64,000 nt of DNA from Microvelia longipes (GCA_018340805.1 JACMZG010001863.1:55178429-55242428); one strand, 5' to 3'. Counted from the stretch's first letter, positions 42,906 to 56,625 are shown. Notes: generated from the letters alone by a model not told the origin. Numbers and translations: made by a program.

Positions 42906-44750
42906 GAAATACGATTATGCTGATGATCAATGACTCACCTAGAATTGTTTTATCGAGGGAGCAGAATATCTGATTTAAAACAATAGGCTATCTCCGTAAT
43001 AAACTTATGCGTTGCGCATTGAGTATACTTTAATAAATATGCTTAGAGGATAATATTTTTTTTATTTTTGCCAAATAGGATATTGGTTAAAATTCAGATA
43101 ATAAAGTTTTAAGAGAACAAAGTACAATATCTAGTTACTATAAAACGTTTATAGAAAGACGTGAATACTTATGTATGATCAGCAGCAACGCATCAAGTTC
43201 CTGCTGATCGGTAACTTCTTTAAAAATCTCCTTGGTGCTTTATTTTTATACTACGACTTCATTATTTTAATCTATAATGATTTTAATCGTTCATAGTTTA
43301 TAAATCTATTAATAATTTTAATGATAAACAATCTATTGAAGACTGCTGACTCAATAAGAAAACTTATTGAGGATTGCAGCCTTTAATAAATTGTTTATAA
43401 TTATTATCAATAGTGATTAAACTTTTTCAGCCAATCATTTTAATGATTTGATTGTAATCTTTAATGATTTTGACAAATAACTAGCTTTGCTTCATTTATC
43501 TGATGATATAATTTAATTTTTATGCCAAATTGACTGCTTGCTGCATTGACTGTTGCGAAGCGAGATGAAGCATGAAAAAATTGGTTTATGTGTTTATAAG
43601 GTTAGTAAAGAAACGCGAGGGAGAAAAGGGAAGAGATGCGGTGTGCTTTGTATACATTAGCTACCCTAGCGCACCCTGTCAGAGAAAGAGGGATAACTAA
43701 TTGGTTTACTCTCCAGATACACACTTTGCCACTTAGCTCGAGTAAACAGAGGTAACATCAAGATCTTATACAGCAATCACAAACATTTCCCGAGCAACAG
43801 TTTCCACTTTGCTTTCCACTTTCCATTCTATCCCCCCCCCCCACCCGACTCCTTATTCTGACGACTCTTGTCCTGTATCCCTTTGTTGTTCCAACATTTC
43901 CTCTAGGACGGTGTCATCTCACAGTTGTTTTGTAAGTGTGCATTTATGTTGGGGTTGCGTCGATTCAAACCGAACTTGTTTGAATATCTTTAAGATGAGC
44001 AAATACAATACTGAACTGGATAAGTGGCTCAATTCATAATATAGAGCTAAAACTTATCTTCCAAGTTCGTTTAACTAAACAGCGACGTAAAACTTTAAAA
44101 ATATTAGGCCGATGACCTCAGTAAAGCCAGTTTTTAGTCAAATGGAAACACCTCTTGACACATGTGTTAGAGCTATTATTAATTTGTTTGCGACTGCTGG
44201 CAATACTGTCAGCAATGTTAGAATACCACATTTTCTCCAAATTTTTCACTTCCTCGTCGGGATTAATCATGCAATTTGTTTTTGAATCGGAGTTTTAAAG
44301 AATTAATGAACAATTTAAAATTGGCTTGCTCTTAATTATTTTACTGATGAATAGATACATCTACATAATATATACACTGTATATAATATATTACATAATA
44401 TACTTAAATAATATATATTATTATGTAACATGCTCAATAAAAGCTGTCTAAAATTTAACATTATTTTTTAAAATTTTTAATCGAAATTAGGGAAGTGAAA
44501 AGAGCAGAAGCCTAAAAACTCCTCAACTTCCTCCTTTATTTTCAATAGTTATGTAAAAGTTATATTTTTGTAACGTTTCTATGTATTAACTTCTTTAAAA
44601 TAATAAATGTTTTTATTTTATTTTATGTATTTATTTATTTATAATACCTTATATAGAAGATATGTCGGCCAAACAGGATAAACAGCAAAAGTAAACTGAT
44701 CTGGATCTCATAATTATATCTCAGGTTATAATCCCCTGTTAAAACAAGAG
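42906..44750. other. Mostly unique spacer, GC-richer at 43600-44040
   Basis: GATCAGCAGCAACGC/GTTCCTGCTGATCG forms a small inverted repeat at 43178-43210. The 43600-44040 block is less AT-rich and contains a C run (43832-43842) and a 76-codon plus-strand frame (43809-44039) rich in Ser, Cys and Pro. It could be part of an exon or promoter region, but I see no decisive signal. Confidence 0.35.
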
Positions 44751-44754
44751 GCCT

Positions 44755-44815
44755 TGGGGCTCTTGTCCGCTACGCGCGGTGCCGGTGTTGAGGCCGCTTC
44801 GTGGCCACATGGTGG
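44755..44815. repeat. RL GC-rich block
   Basis: AGGCCTTGGGGCTCTTGTCC, GCTACGCGCGGTGCCGGTG and GGCCGCTTCGTGGCCACATG, relatives of the hairpin blocks at 28608 and 49760. Confidence 0.5.
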
Positions 44816-44924
44816 TTATCCTATATAAGTGCGTCATATTACTAGTTTATATCATGTCATACAAATATTTTCTGAATAGTACAGTAAAACCTACAGAATG
44901 TGTACAAAGTTTCAACTCTCTAGC

Positions 44925-45115
44925 ATAAATACAATTGGAGCAACGATGATAACAGACACACACCCACACAGACAGCAAACTTTGTAGAAACCACTTAGGA
45001 AGTATAAAAAACACCTAAAATGAATAATTCTGTAGACTTCCCGGATTCAGATTTTCTATAAAACACAATACTTTTCCAATAAACTTCCGGTATGAATAAG
45101 GAAATGTAATAAAGT
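44925..45115 (-). repeat. R5S end fragment
   Basis: Contains CAAAGTTTCAACTCTCTAGC, ACAGCAAACTTTGTAGAAAC and CAATAAACTTCCGGTATGAA, matching 27541-27690 and 54520-54690. Confidence 0.6.
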
Positions 45116-45284
45116 TGTTCAAAAAATATGTTTGAATCAGTTACAAGTTGGGTTTTTAAATAGGATGCCAAAAAACGACACTTGTTTAGATATTCAATAA
45201 TAAAAAATAAATTTAATAAAACATTTTAATATGTTATGTGTGTTTTATTATGTTTTTGAATTAGTTTGTATCATTGTGCTTTAG

Positions 45285-45450
45285 TATGTATGCATAGTGT
45301 TTGCATTTAGTATCATGTTTTGTATCATGTTTTGCATTTAGTTTGTATCATGTTTTGCAATTTAGTTTGTATCATGTTTGCATTTAGTTTGTATCATGTT
45401 TTGCATTTAGTTTGTTTGTATCATGTTTTGCATTTAGTTACTATTATGTT
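45285..45450. repeat. 23-bp minisatellite
   Basis: Six to seven copies of GTTTGTATCATGTTTTGCAT plus TTA. Confidence 0.9.
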
Positions 45451-45785
45451 TTCTTACTTAGTAGTTGTTAGCTTTTGCTTCTTGAAAAAAGTTTTCAAAA
45501 GAGTTTCCATCCCCAATGTATTTGAAGTTAATTAAGGTTGAATTTTGCCCATTTTTCGGTTTCAGTGCTCTCCACAAGCCAAACTAATGGTCGGATCGAA
45601 ATAATTCTGGGAGTAAAAAATTCTTAATTTTAGCCATAGAATTAAAATCCAGTCTGAAAATTATAGCTTCCAGTTCACGTTTCCTGTTCTTTTCCTCAGT
45701 AAAACTTGAGGGGAGTATCAAGTTTCTATCTGCTATAGTTCTCGAGATATTTGTCTCTTCCTACTTAGCTGGTATACTCTGTATC

Positions 45786-46140
45786 AGGCCCGTAGCCAGG
45801 AGGGGGCCAGAAGGGGCATCGCCCCCCCGGACATTTTTGCCCTCTCTGACGTAGTAGATTTCAATGGAATTCTCTTATAGATGTGTGAATTTTGCCCTCT
45901 CCCCACGAGTGGTGAAAAAAAACTAAAAAATTGATAACGAATTCAGGGAATTTAATTTTTAACAGGAATGTGTTCAACTTTAGTCTTGGATGTACTGGTA
46001 GAGATGTGGTACTAGAAAGGGCTAACCTTATCTCAAAAACATCTTGAAACATCTTTTTAAGATTCTCAAGAGCTCTGAGTAACCTCATTGTAGACTTTTC
46101 CAAAAGTGTGTTAAGGTTATAATAAATAAATCATTGTTGG
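45786..46140. mobile_element. GGCCCGTAGCCAGG-type repeat joined to RC fragment
   Basis: ATCAGGCCCGTAGCCAGGAG with a following G/C-run region is the end of a DNA-transposon-derived repeat also seen at 61999-62171. From about 46000 the sequence (GAGTAACCTCATTGTAGAC, AAGTGTGTTAAGGTTATAAT) matches RC at 59035-59110. The 80-codon minus-strand frame is repeat sequence. Confidence 0.55.
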
Positions 46141-46159
46141 CTTACGGTCCACTTCTATT

Positions 46160-46355
46160 ATCACTTCGTTCACACGCGGGGTTTGCCAAGAGGGTTAAAC
46201 CCCAACTGTTCGCGGTATATTTCAAATCCGTGAAAAATAAGCTTCAGGATTGAACTCCGTGTTCAATCCTGTTCTCACGACAAATGCTGAGGAGGGGGGG
46301 GGGTTGAACCCTCTAGGAGGTTAAACACGGGGTTCAACCCCCTCCCAAACTCTGC
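46160..46355. repeat. RE-like palindromic block
   Basis: GGGTTAAACCCCAACTG, GATTGAACTCCGTGTTCAATC and GGTTGAACCCTCTAGGAGG are nested inverted phrases like the centre of 17422-17582. Confidence 0.5.
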
Positions 46356-46834
46356 ATCTGGACAAAGTAATGGTATAATATATAAGTAATGGTAATTTGA
46401 TACCGTTCATTTGATTGTATTAATAATCGAAGGTGTTCAGGCTCAGGTTATTTTTTTGATGTTTAGGAATTCAATCGATAGGGCCACTTTAGAAACAATA
46501 CCTTCATGGTTGTAGAAGTCATGTTGTGTCATAACTAGTTCAGTGTTGCAGACCCAGCACAAATCACATTTAGCTTCTTTTTTAATGGAGTCTTCAATCA
46601 CTTACCTCTATAACCTATTTTATGTAAAACGTCGTTTTATTTTGACCCGAGGAGCGTAACTATAAAATAAAATCGAATTTTTAAAACATCAAACAGATCA
46701 CCACTAAATATGATTGGATAAACTTTATAGGGAAAAGGTTTAACGAACCAGATAATTAACAATACTCGGGTAGGACAAGCTTGGTGTAGGAAATGTTTGC
46801 TGTATCATAGGTATAAATAAGGGGGTGCCTTTGA

Positions 46835-46930
46835 AGGTATTATTGGAGCCACAGAAGGGGGTGATACAGAGAGCTCTCTGATAGGAGTGATGCAGAGAGC
46901 TATCTGAAGGGGGTGATACAGAAATAGCAA
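46835..46930. repeat. About 33-bp tandem repeat, three copies
   Basis: Three copies of GGGGGTGATACAGAGAGCTC-type sequence followed by TCTGATAGGAG or its variants. Confidence 0.75.
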
Positions 46931-47214
46931 CTGCGTTCCTTTACAGATTATCTCAAACAATGGAATTAACTTCTGTCATTTCTTTATAACTATTTTGTAT
47001 TTAACTTTTTGCGCATGAGATTACAAATGAGGTTTTATGCACTTTTAGTAAAAAACTCCTCTTGGAAAGATTTTCCTGTTGTTCATATCATTACTCCGCA
47101 GTTTTTTTGTTAGGTCTGAGGCGAAAACCGAAGGTTCATTAAGATCCACTTGATGGTTCCTAAGGAGGAGCCGAAGATATCAGTATATTTACTCCCGAGG
47201 CGTTGCCATGCATA

Positions 47215-47250
47215 TACATACATACATACATACATACATAACATATATTA

Positions 47251-47338
<88 letters not shown>
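47215..47338. repeat. (CATA)n then (TA)n microsatellite
   Basis: CATACATACATACATACATA passes into about 95 bp of TA, the pattern seen at RI ends. Confidence 0.97.
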
Positions 47339-47339
<1 letters not shown>

Positions 47340-47341
<2 letters not shown>

Positions 47342-49755
47342 TATTAATTTATATCCAGTCGTGAATAACCTTTTGCACCAAACGGTTTATACAAACATGC
47401 TCTGTAACCTCCACAACATATCATAAAAATCATAAATACTTAATATTATATCGCATTTTTAGTAATATTATTTGTAGTAAGCATAGGTAAATATTTGTTT
47501 TGAGAGGGAAAACTCTGCAATTTTGCTCTTGCGCTATAGTTAAGTTTGATTTGGGAATATAGTGACAAAAATTTTAAATTTCAAACCTGGAAATCAAATT
47601 TTTAAGTGTGATTGTATCGACTTCGAACTGGTTTTATTTATATCAGAGCTCCAAGAAACGTTGTTATCGAAACCCACTTCGAATTTGTTGCTTAGGGACC
47701 GTGATTTGTTTCTTTTAATTAGTTTTACTATTTTACAAATGTTAACCTCTTTAATCCTGTTAAAAGATCTAAATCTCCAATTTAATTAATTTCTTAAATT
47801 TGTTCTAAATTTCTTAGCTGAACAGGAAAAAACAAAATTGTCTTTTTAAATTGGGGTAATAGTTATTAACCTACCAATGGAGAAGACGAGTTTTTGATTT
47901 TTGTGCAGTCATAAGTTTATACTATTAGAATTTGTCATAAGTTCATAAGTCATAATTAGAGTTTGTCATTAACACTTTAATATTAAAGTCATAAGTTTGT
48001 TCCCGAGGCTTGCCGAGGAAACTGTTCAGTTAACTCACGAGGCGAAGCCGAGGAAGGTTTTTACTTCTCGGGAGCAAGGACTTGTTTCTTCCGTGGTAAG
48101 TTTAAGATTTACCTCCTAGAGGTGAGAATAGTATAATAACAAACAGAGAGTTTTAAAATCGCGTATTTTGTGTAGTATTTTGGTCTGCAGTTTTAGTACA
48201 GTGAACAAAATTACAATTGTAGATAAGTTGGGCGAAGGGAAAATATGAAAAATATATCCTCTAGGAAAAGAATCTATAAGATGTCACGAGACGACAAAAT
48301 AAGAATAAAATCATCCAACCAAATATATATCATCAATATTTGATTAAACCTTCAGTATCAGAGACTCGAGGTGTAAGCAAGCCAAGAGATATTGAAAGAT
48401 ATCCCACTTCTACAAGTAAAGGATATAGCAAATATATAAGAAAAGTAACATGGACGATATAAAGGTAATATTCTGTATAAATATAAGGGTATAAGATGGG
48501 AATATGAACAAGTTTTCAGGTAGCAGCCTAACCCATCCGAGCGATAACAGTACAAATCAATAATATAACCTACCCTTGGTGAGGGTAGTGGGGAAGGAGA
48601 CCTTCAAGGTTACCAAGGTAGCGGGGGTGGGTGGGCGGAGTTAAACAAATACAATACTCACGAGCTATTGGTTGAAATTTAACCCAGGAGGTACGTCAAC
48701 GTGCGCAATCTCTATTCATTTTACCCCCTCTCTTTATACTTTTTTATTTTTTTACTCTTCGCTTTCTAACCCGGGGAGAAGTTTACGGGACAACTCCGCT
48801 TGAGATATTTTTTCTTTCAAAGGGGGAGTTTTTTTTTATTTTTCTTTTTTTCCCTAAATTATACTTTTTTCGAATCCAAAAACGATTTTATATTAAGCGG
48901 GAAATATAAAACAAGTGTTAATTACAGTAAATTTTAAAATTGTGTTTTTGCTGCCGAATGAGTAACGATCATAAATTTGTGTTATCTATAAACATAGGAG
49001 TAGGAATATCCAGCATACCCATTCACTGATCCAGGGTAAGTTCCCTTCTCTAATCTCTGATTTCTTTTAACAATAGTTATTTCTGGAGGTCCGTAAGTAG
49101 ATTAACCTCCCCCTCTTCTTTGTTACCACACATTTGATAAGTTTTTTGTAAGTCCCGACCTGTAGTTCAAGTCCTGAAGTTGAGAATGCGAGGCGGTATT
49201 ACGCCTGTCCGGTTAATTAATCTTATTGCTATCAACTCGACTCATCTGGACAAGGTGATCACTTTTTCTCTGAAGATTATACCACCCAGTTTACTTCTTC
49301 TAAATCCTATTTAGTATTCATATTTGTTGCCATAATATTATAATTTTTTATTTATTTTATCAGATCGTTAAATGATTTGAAGAAAAGGATTGGATCTCAG
49401 ATGATTTTTTTAAGTTTTTCTCAGGGCTACTGTTTGATTCACACTTTTGATTAGGAATTATGTTTCCTAATTTCTTAAAAGTGTCAAACGGATCGAAAAA
49501 GAGAGAAACAACCTGCGAGACATGTCAAAGGCATTCAAACACTTGAAAATTTTATACTTATTCAATTTAGTACTTAAATGACATTTAAACGTCTATATAT
49601 AGACATAATAATTCCAGACGTAATAAATTGCTACAGCGTAATCAGACATAGAAATAACTTAATTTTGAAACGAGACATTGTTTAGAACGTCTATGAAAAT
49701 ATAAGCCAAAGACTCTGAAAGAGGAAGACGATCCCAATATTAAAGTATATTAGCA
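47340..49755. other. Mostly unique spacer
   Basis: Contains an RK block at 48000-48060 (CCCGAGGCTTGCCGAGGAAA). 48570-48640 is G-rich (GGTAGCGGGGGTGGGTGGGC). Frames at 47562 and 48358 are unsupported. Confidence 0.35.
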
Positions 49756-49757
49756 AC

Positions 49758-49815
49758 AAAAGGCCTTCGCTCTCTAGGCCACTAAACGGCCACGGCATTT
49801 CGCGGCCACATGGAT
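49758..49815. repeat. RL GC-rich block
   Basis: AAAGGCCTTCGCTCTCTAGG then CGGCATTTCGCGGCCACATG, like 44755-44815. Confidence 0.5.
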
Positions 49816-49929
49816 GTTGTACTGTACCAGTTCGTTTTATTTTTAGTTTTTATAAGTGGGCATACTGCCACGATATTAAACAAATTTTCAAATGTATCAA
49901 TCACAAAACGTGATTTGTTTTTGTATTTT

Positions 49930-50263
49930 AACGTTAACCAAACATAGTTAATGTGTGAACATTTTCAGCCTGATCTACACAATTTTTTGAAATGTTTACA
50001 GGGTCAATATTGTAGGTTAATGACGTCACACCACTTTTTAAAACAACAGGGTTCGGAACATTAACAAGGTTGATTTCTTTACCAAGTTTTATTTCGATCC
50101 GAGAAAGCGTTCGAAATTTATTACACAATAAATAGAGAAACGTTTGGAACCATTCTCCATACAGAAACGTTTAGGAACAAATATCTCGTGTATACAATAT
50201 ACATACATTACACACACACACACACACAACCACAACATATATATTATATTATATATATTATAT

Positions 50264-50314
<51 letters not shown>

Positions 50315-50322
50315 ATATATTT
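49930..50322 (+). repeat. RI 3' end with (CA)n and (TA)n tail
   Basis: Order: GGTTAATGACGTCACACCAC, TTTATTTCGATCCGAGAAAG, CGTTCGAAATTTATTACACA, GAAACGTTTAGGAACAAATA, ATACATACATTACACACAC, then TA repeats from 50230. The 100-bp block before the tail is repeated nearly exactly at 63148-63240. Frames on both strands are shadows. Confidence 0.75.
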
Positions 50323-50843
50323 AAAAAAATTCAATAATATTTGTATATTTCTTGATCAGTGAGTCACCCTCTTCCCAAACATAGCCACTTTGCAGATTTT
50401 AACGAAGAGAATGGAAACGCTATCTCATCTCATTGGGTCATGTCCTGCTCTCAACACACAACGTTGGCGATTCAACTCATTTTTCATTTTCTTCTGACCA
50501 GCAAAAGAAAATAGAATTAGGGTAGTTAATAAGTTTCTGTCGCTTCCTCTTTATTATTAAGCAAATGGGGAAACACAATAAGTGACTAATATATCAATAT
50601 CTATTCAATTATTCTCATATATTATTATCTCATTTCACTTATCTAATATTATCCTATCTTATTATTTTCAAATATTTATTAAGTATTTCTATTTCAAATA
50701 ATAACATTACTTAAGGTAATATACTGTCCGGAATAGGTACAATGGTCCCACCCACATTTGAGGTTTGAGGTCTAAGTGCCTTGGAAATATTTCCACCGGA
50801 AAATTTAAAAAAAATAATATGTAGTACCATATCTTGAATACAT

Positions 50844-50845
<2 letters not shown>

Positions 50846-50929
<84 letters not shown>
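50846..50929. repeat. (TA)n microsatellite
   Basis: TA tract followed by ACGTGTGTGTGTAAG. Confidence 0.97.
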
Positions 50930-53900
50930 ACGTGTGTGTGTAAGTATTTATACAAGTATGATGGTATGTATTTATATGTGGAGGGATAAACCTGAATAAT
51001 TTTAAATATGTGTTTTGATGGTTGTATATTTTATAAATAAAGGTTGTTTAAAAAAAATAGTCATTTCATGGGAAACGTGAAAGTCGACGCAGAACGTTTT
51101 GTTCATATTTATGGTTATAGTTTTAATGGAATTTTCTTACTTAACTTCCATGATTATTGATCAAGTTGCTTATTTGTATGAAACTACCATACAAATAGAA
51201 AGTCATGTAAAACTTTTTAGACTATATATGTTTGATGATGAATTAAAGATCCTAAATCCCAGCAGCACTATACCTCTGCCTCTGGTTTAAGATGAGTATA
51301 TAAGATTCAGGAAATTTGACCCTGGGCCATTTGAAACAAGGATTGTGTTCTTAAAGATATTTGAAAGGGGGGGGGGTATGGATTTAGAGATAGGGGGTTA
51401 TTGTCACTTTAATAGTAAGCATGTCAAATACTATCTTTGACATTGTCCATAAACATTTTCCGAGATCCTTTACTCGTTTAACTAAATGTTTGAAAAAAAG
51501 TTGCAAATAGCAGAACGGAAAAGAAGAATTATTATCAATCGATACATTTAGTGTCATCATTTGATCCCTATTAGATGCCTATAAGTGGTAATTTTATTAC
51601 CAACATATAGCTGATAATAATTATTTAAGAATAGGGCTTATTTTGAAATAAAAGATGGAAATTTATTTGTTTTCAAATCTATTGGAAACAATGGTCTTAA
51701 AGATTTTCATCAATTAAACAATACAATTAAAACTGCATTCAAATAATTAGCGCTTGATATATCTTTGTGAATTAGCACTTCGGTGATTTGAAGCGCTAAA
51801 AGTTATCCATATTTATTCCACTTTTCCAAATATCCTCATTCGTAAAGTAATAGCAGGCTAAGAGGCCACGTTGTTAGGTCCTTTTTAACCAAAAAGGTGA
51901 GAGATACCAAACTACAAACCTTTAAAGATGAGTGTTGCCAGTAAGATTTTCTGCATAGAAAGAGGAAGGGTTGGAAAAATCGACTCCCTTCTAATCGACT
52001 GCCTCCCATTTCAAAAATTTGAACCTGCACCTGCAGCAATATAATCTCACTTGTTAACACTTATTCAGAATCTTTTCATTTTATATTCTCGTCTGCCAAG
52101 AAATTAAAGTTATTTCAAATTCTGTAAACAAAACCGTAAGCCCAGTGTTAAGAAGCCTAATTACCCGGTGGTAGACAGTACGTCAGTCCGTTATCACCCA
52201 GGTATGCGATAATTTATGAATGGATGTTTACACCTGTGTTGGTTCACACGTGTTTAGTACCTACCAGGGTCTCAACACCCCTCGTAATAAACAAGGTACA
52301 ATAAAGTCATAAAATTACTTTCATTCATAACTCGACGAGACAACCGTGTAACTAGTCATCTATTTTCCCACCACTCTGCACTTGTTTGCACTTACAGGCT
52401 GGTCTTCTCGTACCTTCTTTGAATTTTCAAAATTGCTTAGTGTTGTTAGACGCACTGTTGTCCCTCAAATAATGTTGATGGTATCAGGATCTTCCTATAA
52501 AAAAAAAAAACAAATTTTTATTCTACTTAAATCCCGTTTCCAGAGCAACCTCAGTTATGATAACCTGTACTCTGAACACACTGAGACGATGATAACCAAT
52601 ACTCATATTAACACGCACGCACACGCAGTCACAAATGAAATGAGATATTTTAATGACTCAAAACTGTTTGGATTAGAGATCCAAAACACAGGTTTTGTTT
52701 GAATTCTTCGTTTCAGGTGTTTTAAGACCTTCTAATACGCCTTTAAGACGAGATGAATTGAAAGCTCCTTTCGGATCTTGAAAGTAACCATCTTGCTAAA
52801 ACCTCCATTCCGATAAAAAAATAGTTAAGTGAGGAGATAGATTCCTCTTTCTAGAAGATAGAATCAGTATGGAATTAATTAAATGCCGATTGTTATAAAA
52901 TTATAATTAAAAAATTCTCATTCGTCCATTAGATAGATATATATAGTCATTAATAATAGAGACATTGAATATGAATACATTAATATTTAAAGAGGATAAA
53001 GATGTTCACAAAGGGTGTGATCTTGGAGGAAAAAATTGAAAAGTTATTTTTTACAGTGATTGTTTATTCTCCCTGTAATGTGTGCTGTATCAGCTTGCAG
53101 GGGCAAAGCAAGGCGTGAGGGTGCTAATTCCTTAACCAATATTTGTCTAACGCCCAGGCGTAACTTGCTAGTTATAAATCATTTATGACTGTTGTTGCTG
53201 GAGTAAAACCCAGCTGCAATGATGCCCTTCTTTAGTTTAAATCCCTATTGATTATTTTCTTTTTCACGTTGATTTTCTTTGGAGAAAGTCATGTGATGGT
53301 AAGATACGATAATGATTTTTTTCTTCTCCATGAAATAAATTTTCATTACACCAAACATCAACCATCTCTTTTAGCAAATTTCCTTTGGGAAAAATTCTCT
53401 AATGGGATAGGCGTCATGTATATAAATCCATTCATAAAGACAAAAATACACATAAACACATAAAAGCAGAAACACGGGACGATGCACGATAATCAGCTAT
53501 CGAAAAGCACTTTTTGAAATTGGAAAGGGAATGGCTATGGTGATGAGTTAATGGTAGGTGTCAAGCTGTAGACGATCAAAAGTTATTCTCTGACCCACGG
53601 ATTTGCGACCGGGCCTTGACTTAACGGTTAATAAGGATCCTTCAGCGTGGCCTCAAACGCTCCCCTCGCTAGAGTCTACAGTTACAAAGTTTGAAGATCA
53701 AAGATGACAGGTAAGTGAAGATTTTAGGAGATATGATACCGCTATAGTTTAAAAAGGCAGATGTAAGATGAAAACAGTAGATGAAAGTAGAACTTATCGG
53801 ACGCTGACGATAGAGAGTAGGACGTTGACACATGCAAAACATTAAAGATGACAAAAACAAAGATTAGAGATAATAGATGAGCGAAGACATTATAACAGGT

Positions 53901-53955
53901 GGTGAGAAAACAAGAACATATACACTAGAAGAAAAACAGTAAGGAGTCACTGAGT
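50930..53955. other. Mostly unique spacer
   Basis: Short plus-strand frames at 51099, 52382 and 53248 and minus-strand frames at 51836 and 53669 lack splice or start support. 53880-53960 is purine-rich. I see no repeat partner and no recognised gene. Confidence 0.35.
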
Positions 53956-53959
53956 CCAA

Positions 53960-54700
53960 GGTACGGGGAACCTCGGAACTTTTCCTCATCACATCGAATT
54001 CGCTACGTTCAACCTTCCTACTTCGGACTCGATTTGATCGTCCTCAGGACGTACAAGTACATCTTTGGACACGCTTCGCTCGTCCTCAAATAGTAAATAC
54101 ATCCTTTCATTCCCAGCGGTCATCCATCCAGGCACTGACTAATCTCGTTCAAGCTTAACTTTTAAGATCCAACAAAAAGCATGGATATACTTATCGCATT
54201 GAAACGAAACTTAGTACACTTATTTATTACGTGAAGGTGTACACTTGTACCAAATTTCAAATCAATTAAATTATTTTCGATTATTTACAATTTTTTAAAA
54301 AACGTACATAAGTCAACTGATAACAATTTATCTAATGCTGATAATGAGATGAAACATATACATAACTAGTTAGTCTTAAACATGTGTGCTAAATTTTAAT
54401 CTGATCGCGTTTTATTAAGTTTCAAAATATTTGCTGAGTCATTATTGAGAGTTAATAAAGTTAACAAAAAATATTTACGAATAGCACAACTTCACATATA
54501 GATTGATTTTTGTACTAAGTTTCATTTCTCTAGCGTATATATTCTGGGAGCTACGATGACAAAAAGACAACTTGCAAAATCGACTCAGGAGGTCTTAAAA
54601 ACACCTGAAACTGATGATTCCGGTGACATCCCGGTTTCAGATTGTTTTGCAAACGGGGAACATATACCTTCGGAAAAAATGAGGAAATGTAATAAGCTGA
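53960..54700 (-). repeat. R5S repeat, one of the fullest copies
   Basis: Order left to right: GGGGAACCTCGGAACTTTTC, TTCGGACTCGATTTGATCGT, the 5S-like box (54112-54159), AAACGAAACTTAGTACACTT, ATAATGAGATGAAACATATA, GAGTCATTATTGAGAGTTAA, TTGTACTAAGTTTCATTTCT, GACTCAGGAGGTCTTAAAAA, ACACCTGAAACTGATGATTC. It gives the reference order for the family (about 700 bp). Frames on both strands at 54556-54801 are shadows. Confidence 0.8.
54112..54159 (-). ncRNA. 5S-rRNA-like box in R5S
   Basis: Minus strand: GTTAAGCTTGAACGAGATTA then GTCAGTGCCTGGATGGATGA and CCGCTGGG. The C-box half is the best conserved. Confidence 0.6.
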
Positions 54701-54799
54701 GAAGGAGAAAACCCTGTATCAATATATGCCATCGTAAAAAAGCAATTTCCAGGATAATGTACTCTACTTCCTTAGCACAGAACAAAATTTTATCTATCT

Positions 54800-55540
54800 A
54801 AGCCCTGTCGAAAAGGATATGCGGAGTTGATTAAAATCTAGAAATATCAGCACGCTCTTGTTTTTGTTTATGCTATAGTAACTATTTACTCTACACTCTT
54901 TACGGTGTATAATGCTAAACACCAAATGAGTATTAGAGTATGAGTATTAGAACCATCTGATTTATATTGACATTCAATGTATCGAATATATAAATATACC
55001 TTCATTTCTGTATTATAGGAATGATACAAGGGGTTTGGATTTATCAGTAAAAGTATATAAAGTTAGTCTATAAGTGTAGGATCACAACATATAAATGTAA
55101 AGAGTCTATATAGAATTAATTCCTCATTTTGATTGAATTCAACATTTAACAACTAAGAGGGGTAGCGCTAGAAAGCAATGCAGCGTGAAATTCATCCGAA
55201 GAGCTTTAAAGGGGATGGATTTAGAAACAGTAGTGTCAGATTACTTGTAATGGAATGGGATGGTCCCATGGGTTTATATTAACATTGGACTAAGCCGCTG
55301 GAAGGGTAGGGGATTAAACCGCTGGGACATCCCTTGAGATTTGCAAGAGGTAGCCAACATGTTATTACTGGCATGGATTGAGGGAAGTGATTATAGAATA
55401 TCCATTAACTAGCAACTAATTGAAATCAACTTGAAAATCTGTTACGACTGTTTACAAGTTTGATTTTATAACAAAATGGATTCAATAAACTTTACTACTA
55501 ATAAAGCACGACTTACTGCCTGCAAAATGTTAGCGATACG
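54800..55540. other. Unique spacer
   Basis: No gene or repeat partner recognised. GTATTAGAGTATGAGTATTAG is a minor direct repeat near 54930. Confidence 0.4.
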
Positions 55541-55544
55541 TAAC

Positions 55545-56110
55545 AGTTAGTTCGTTCACATACACTTCTAGATCCGCAGATCGTATTGGATACGGTAATA
55601 TTAGCTGTATGAACCATGCAGAGGGGATCCGATCGCATACGCTAGAACTAGGTAGATGGAATTTAAATGGATCTCCCGATACGCTGTATGTACCTTTAGA
55701 GACAGACGATCGTATTTAACGGATAACCTTCTCGTCGAACTTTTTCACTTCAATATTACCGTTTTTGATCAAATAACTTTTGGAATATTATTTTTTTAGT
55801 GAGTTACACTAAAAAAATTATTATTATGCAAAGAAATCACAATTTAATTAAATATATTTTTGTTTTAAACCTCCTTACAACCAAAAGTGAACCTTCACTA
55901 TAAAAGACGCGATGTTTTGGCGGGATCAGTTATCACGTAATCTCACTCTACGCTGTAAACAAAGACGCTGTAAGAACTGTGAAGTTAGTTGACAATATTT
56001 TCTTTTTAATTATTTTTAAGTAAGAAGTTAGTTGACCGTATTGCATACAATACGATCGCCTGTTAAACACGCTGTGTGAACGTAGTAAGTTTTACTGTCA
56101 AGAAGATTTA
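55545..56110 (-). mobile_element. RF dispersed repeat, second copy
   Basis: Reverse complement of 2030-2500 with extra end sequence. Diverged inverted ends CGTTCACATACACTTC and GCTGTGTGAACG bracket it. The internal ATGTACCTTTAGAGAC, CGATCGTATTTAACGGATAA and GACGCGATGTTTTGGCGGGA match the first copy. Confidence 0.65.
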
Positions 56111-56204
56111 GAAATATCATATGTTACTTTTGAGTATTTCTAATGATTTTATAGGTTCAAACGTTAGACTTATTACTTTAAACTTTTTACATCATAACAA
56201 TTTA

Positions 56205-56312
56205 GTCATTCAACTAAGTTTTTTAGTCATTCAACAAAGTTTTTTAGTAATTCAACAAAATTTTTTAGTCATTCAACAAAATTTTTAGTCATTCAACAAA
56301 GTTTTTTTAGTC
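56205..56312. repeat. 20-bp tandem repeat, five copies
   Basis: TTTTTTAGTCATTCAACAAA repeated with small changes, immediately left of an RD copy. Confidence 0.85.
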
Positions 56313-56314
56313 TC

Positions 56315-56625
56315 TGAAGGTCTTTGACCTTCAATTAATTCCGCAGAGTATAGTGTTCGGGATTTAATTGAAGGTCAGAGTGAGTTCAGGCTCTGTCGGC
56401 GCCCTGATAAGTTAGACGTAACGAAACAGAGTGGGACATGACATTATGTCGAGGCATCAATGATGACGAATGTCGAATGATGGAACAGTTCCCAGATGTG
56501 GCATTGCATTTTGCTTGTTACATTTCCTAGGTGTCTCTCGCACAATTATTATTACAATTATTATTGTGTCAACTATTCATGTTTTGCAAAACTCTGTAGT
56601 ATCAAATGATACTTTATTTAGATTA
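56315..56625. mobile_element. RD element copy, 5'-truncated
   Basis: TTCGGGATTTAATTGAAGGT, TAGACGTAACGAAACAGAGT and GCATTGCATTTTGCTTGTTA match 15680-15850, ending with the RD terminus AGGTGTCTCTCGCACAATTA. A short local inverted repeat GAAGGTCTTTGACCTTC precedes it. Confidence 0.75.

Noticed and set aside
46160..46355. A complete RE element
   Set aside because: Nested inverted words are present but continuous arms could not be drawn, so it is listed only as RE-like.
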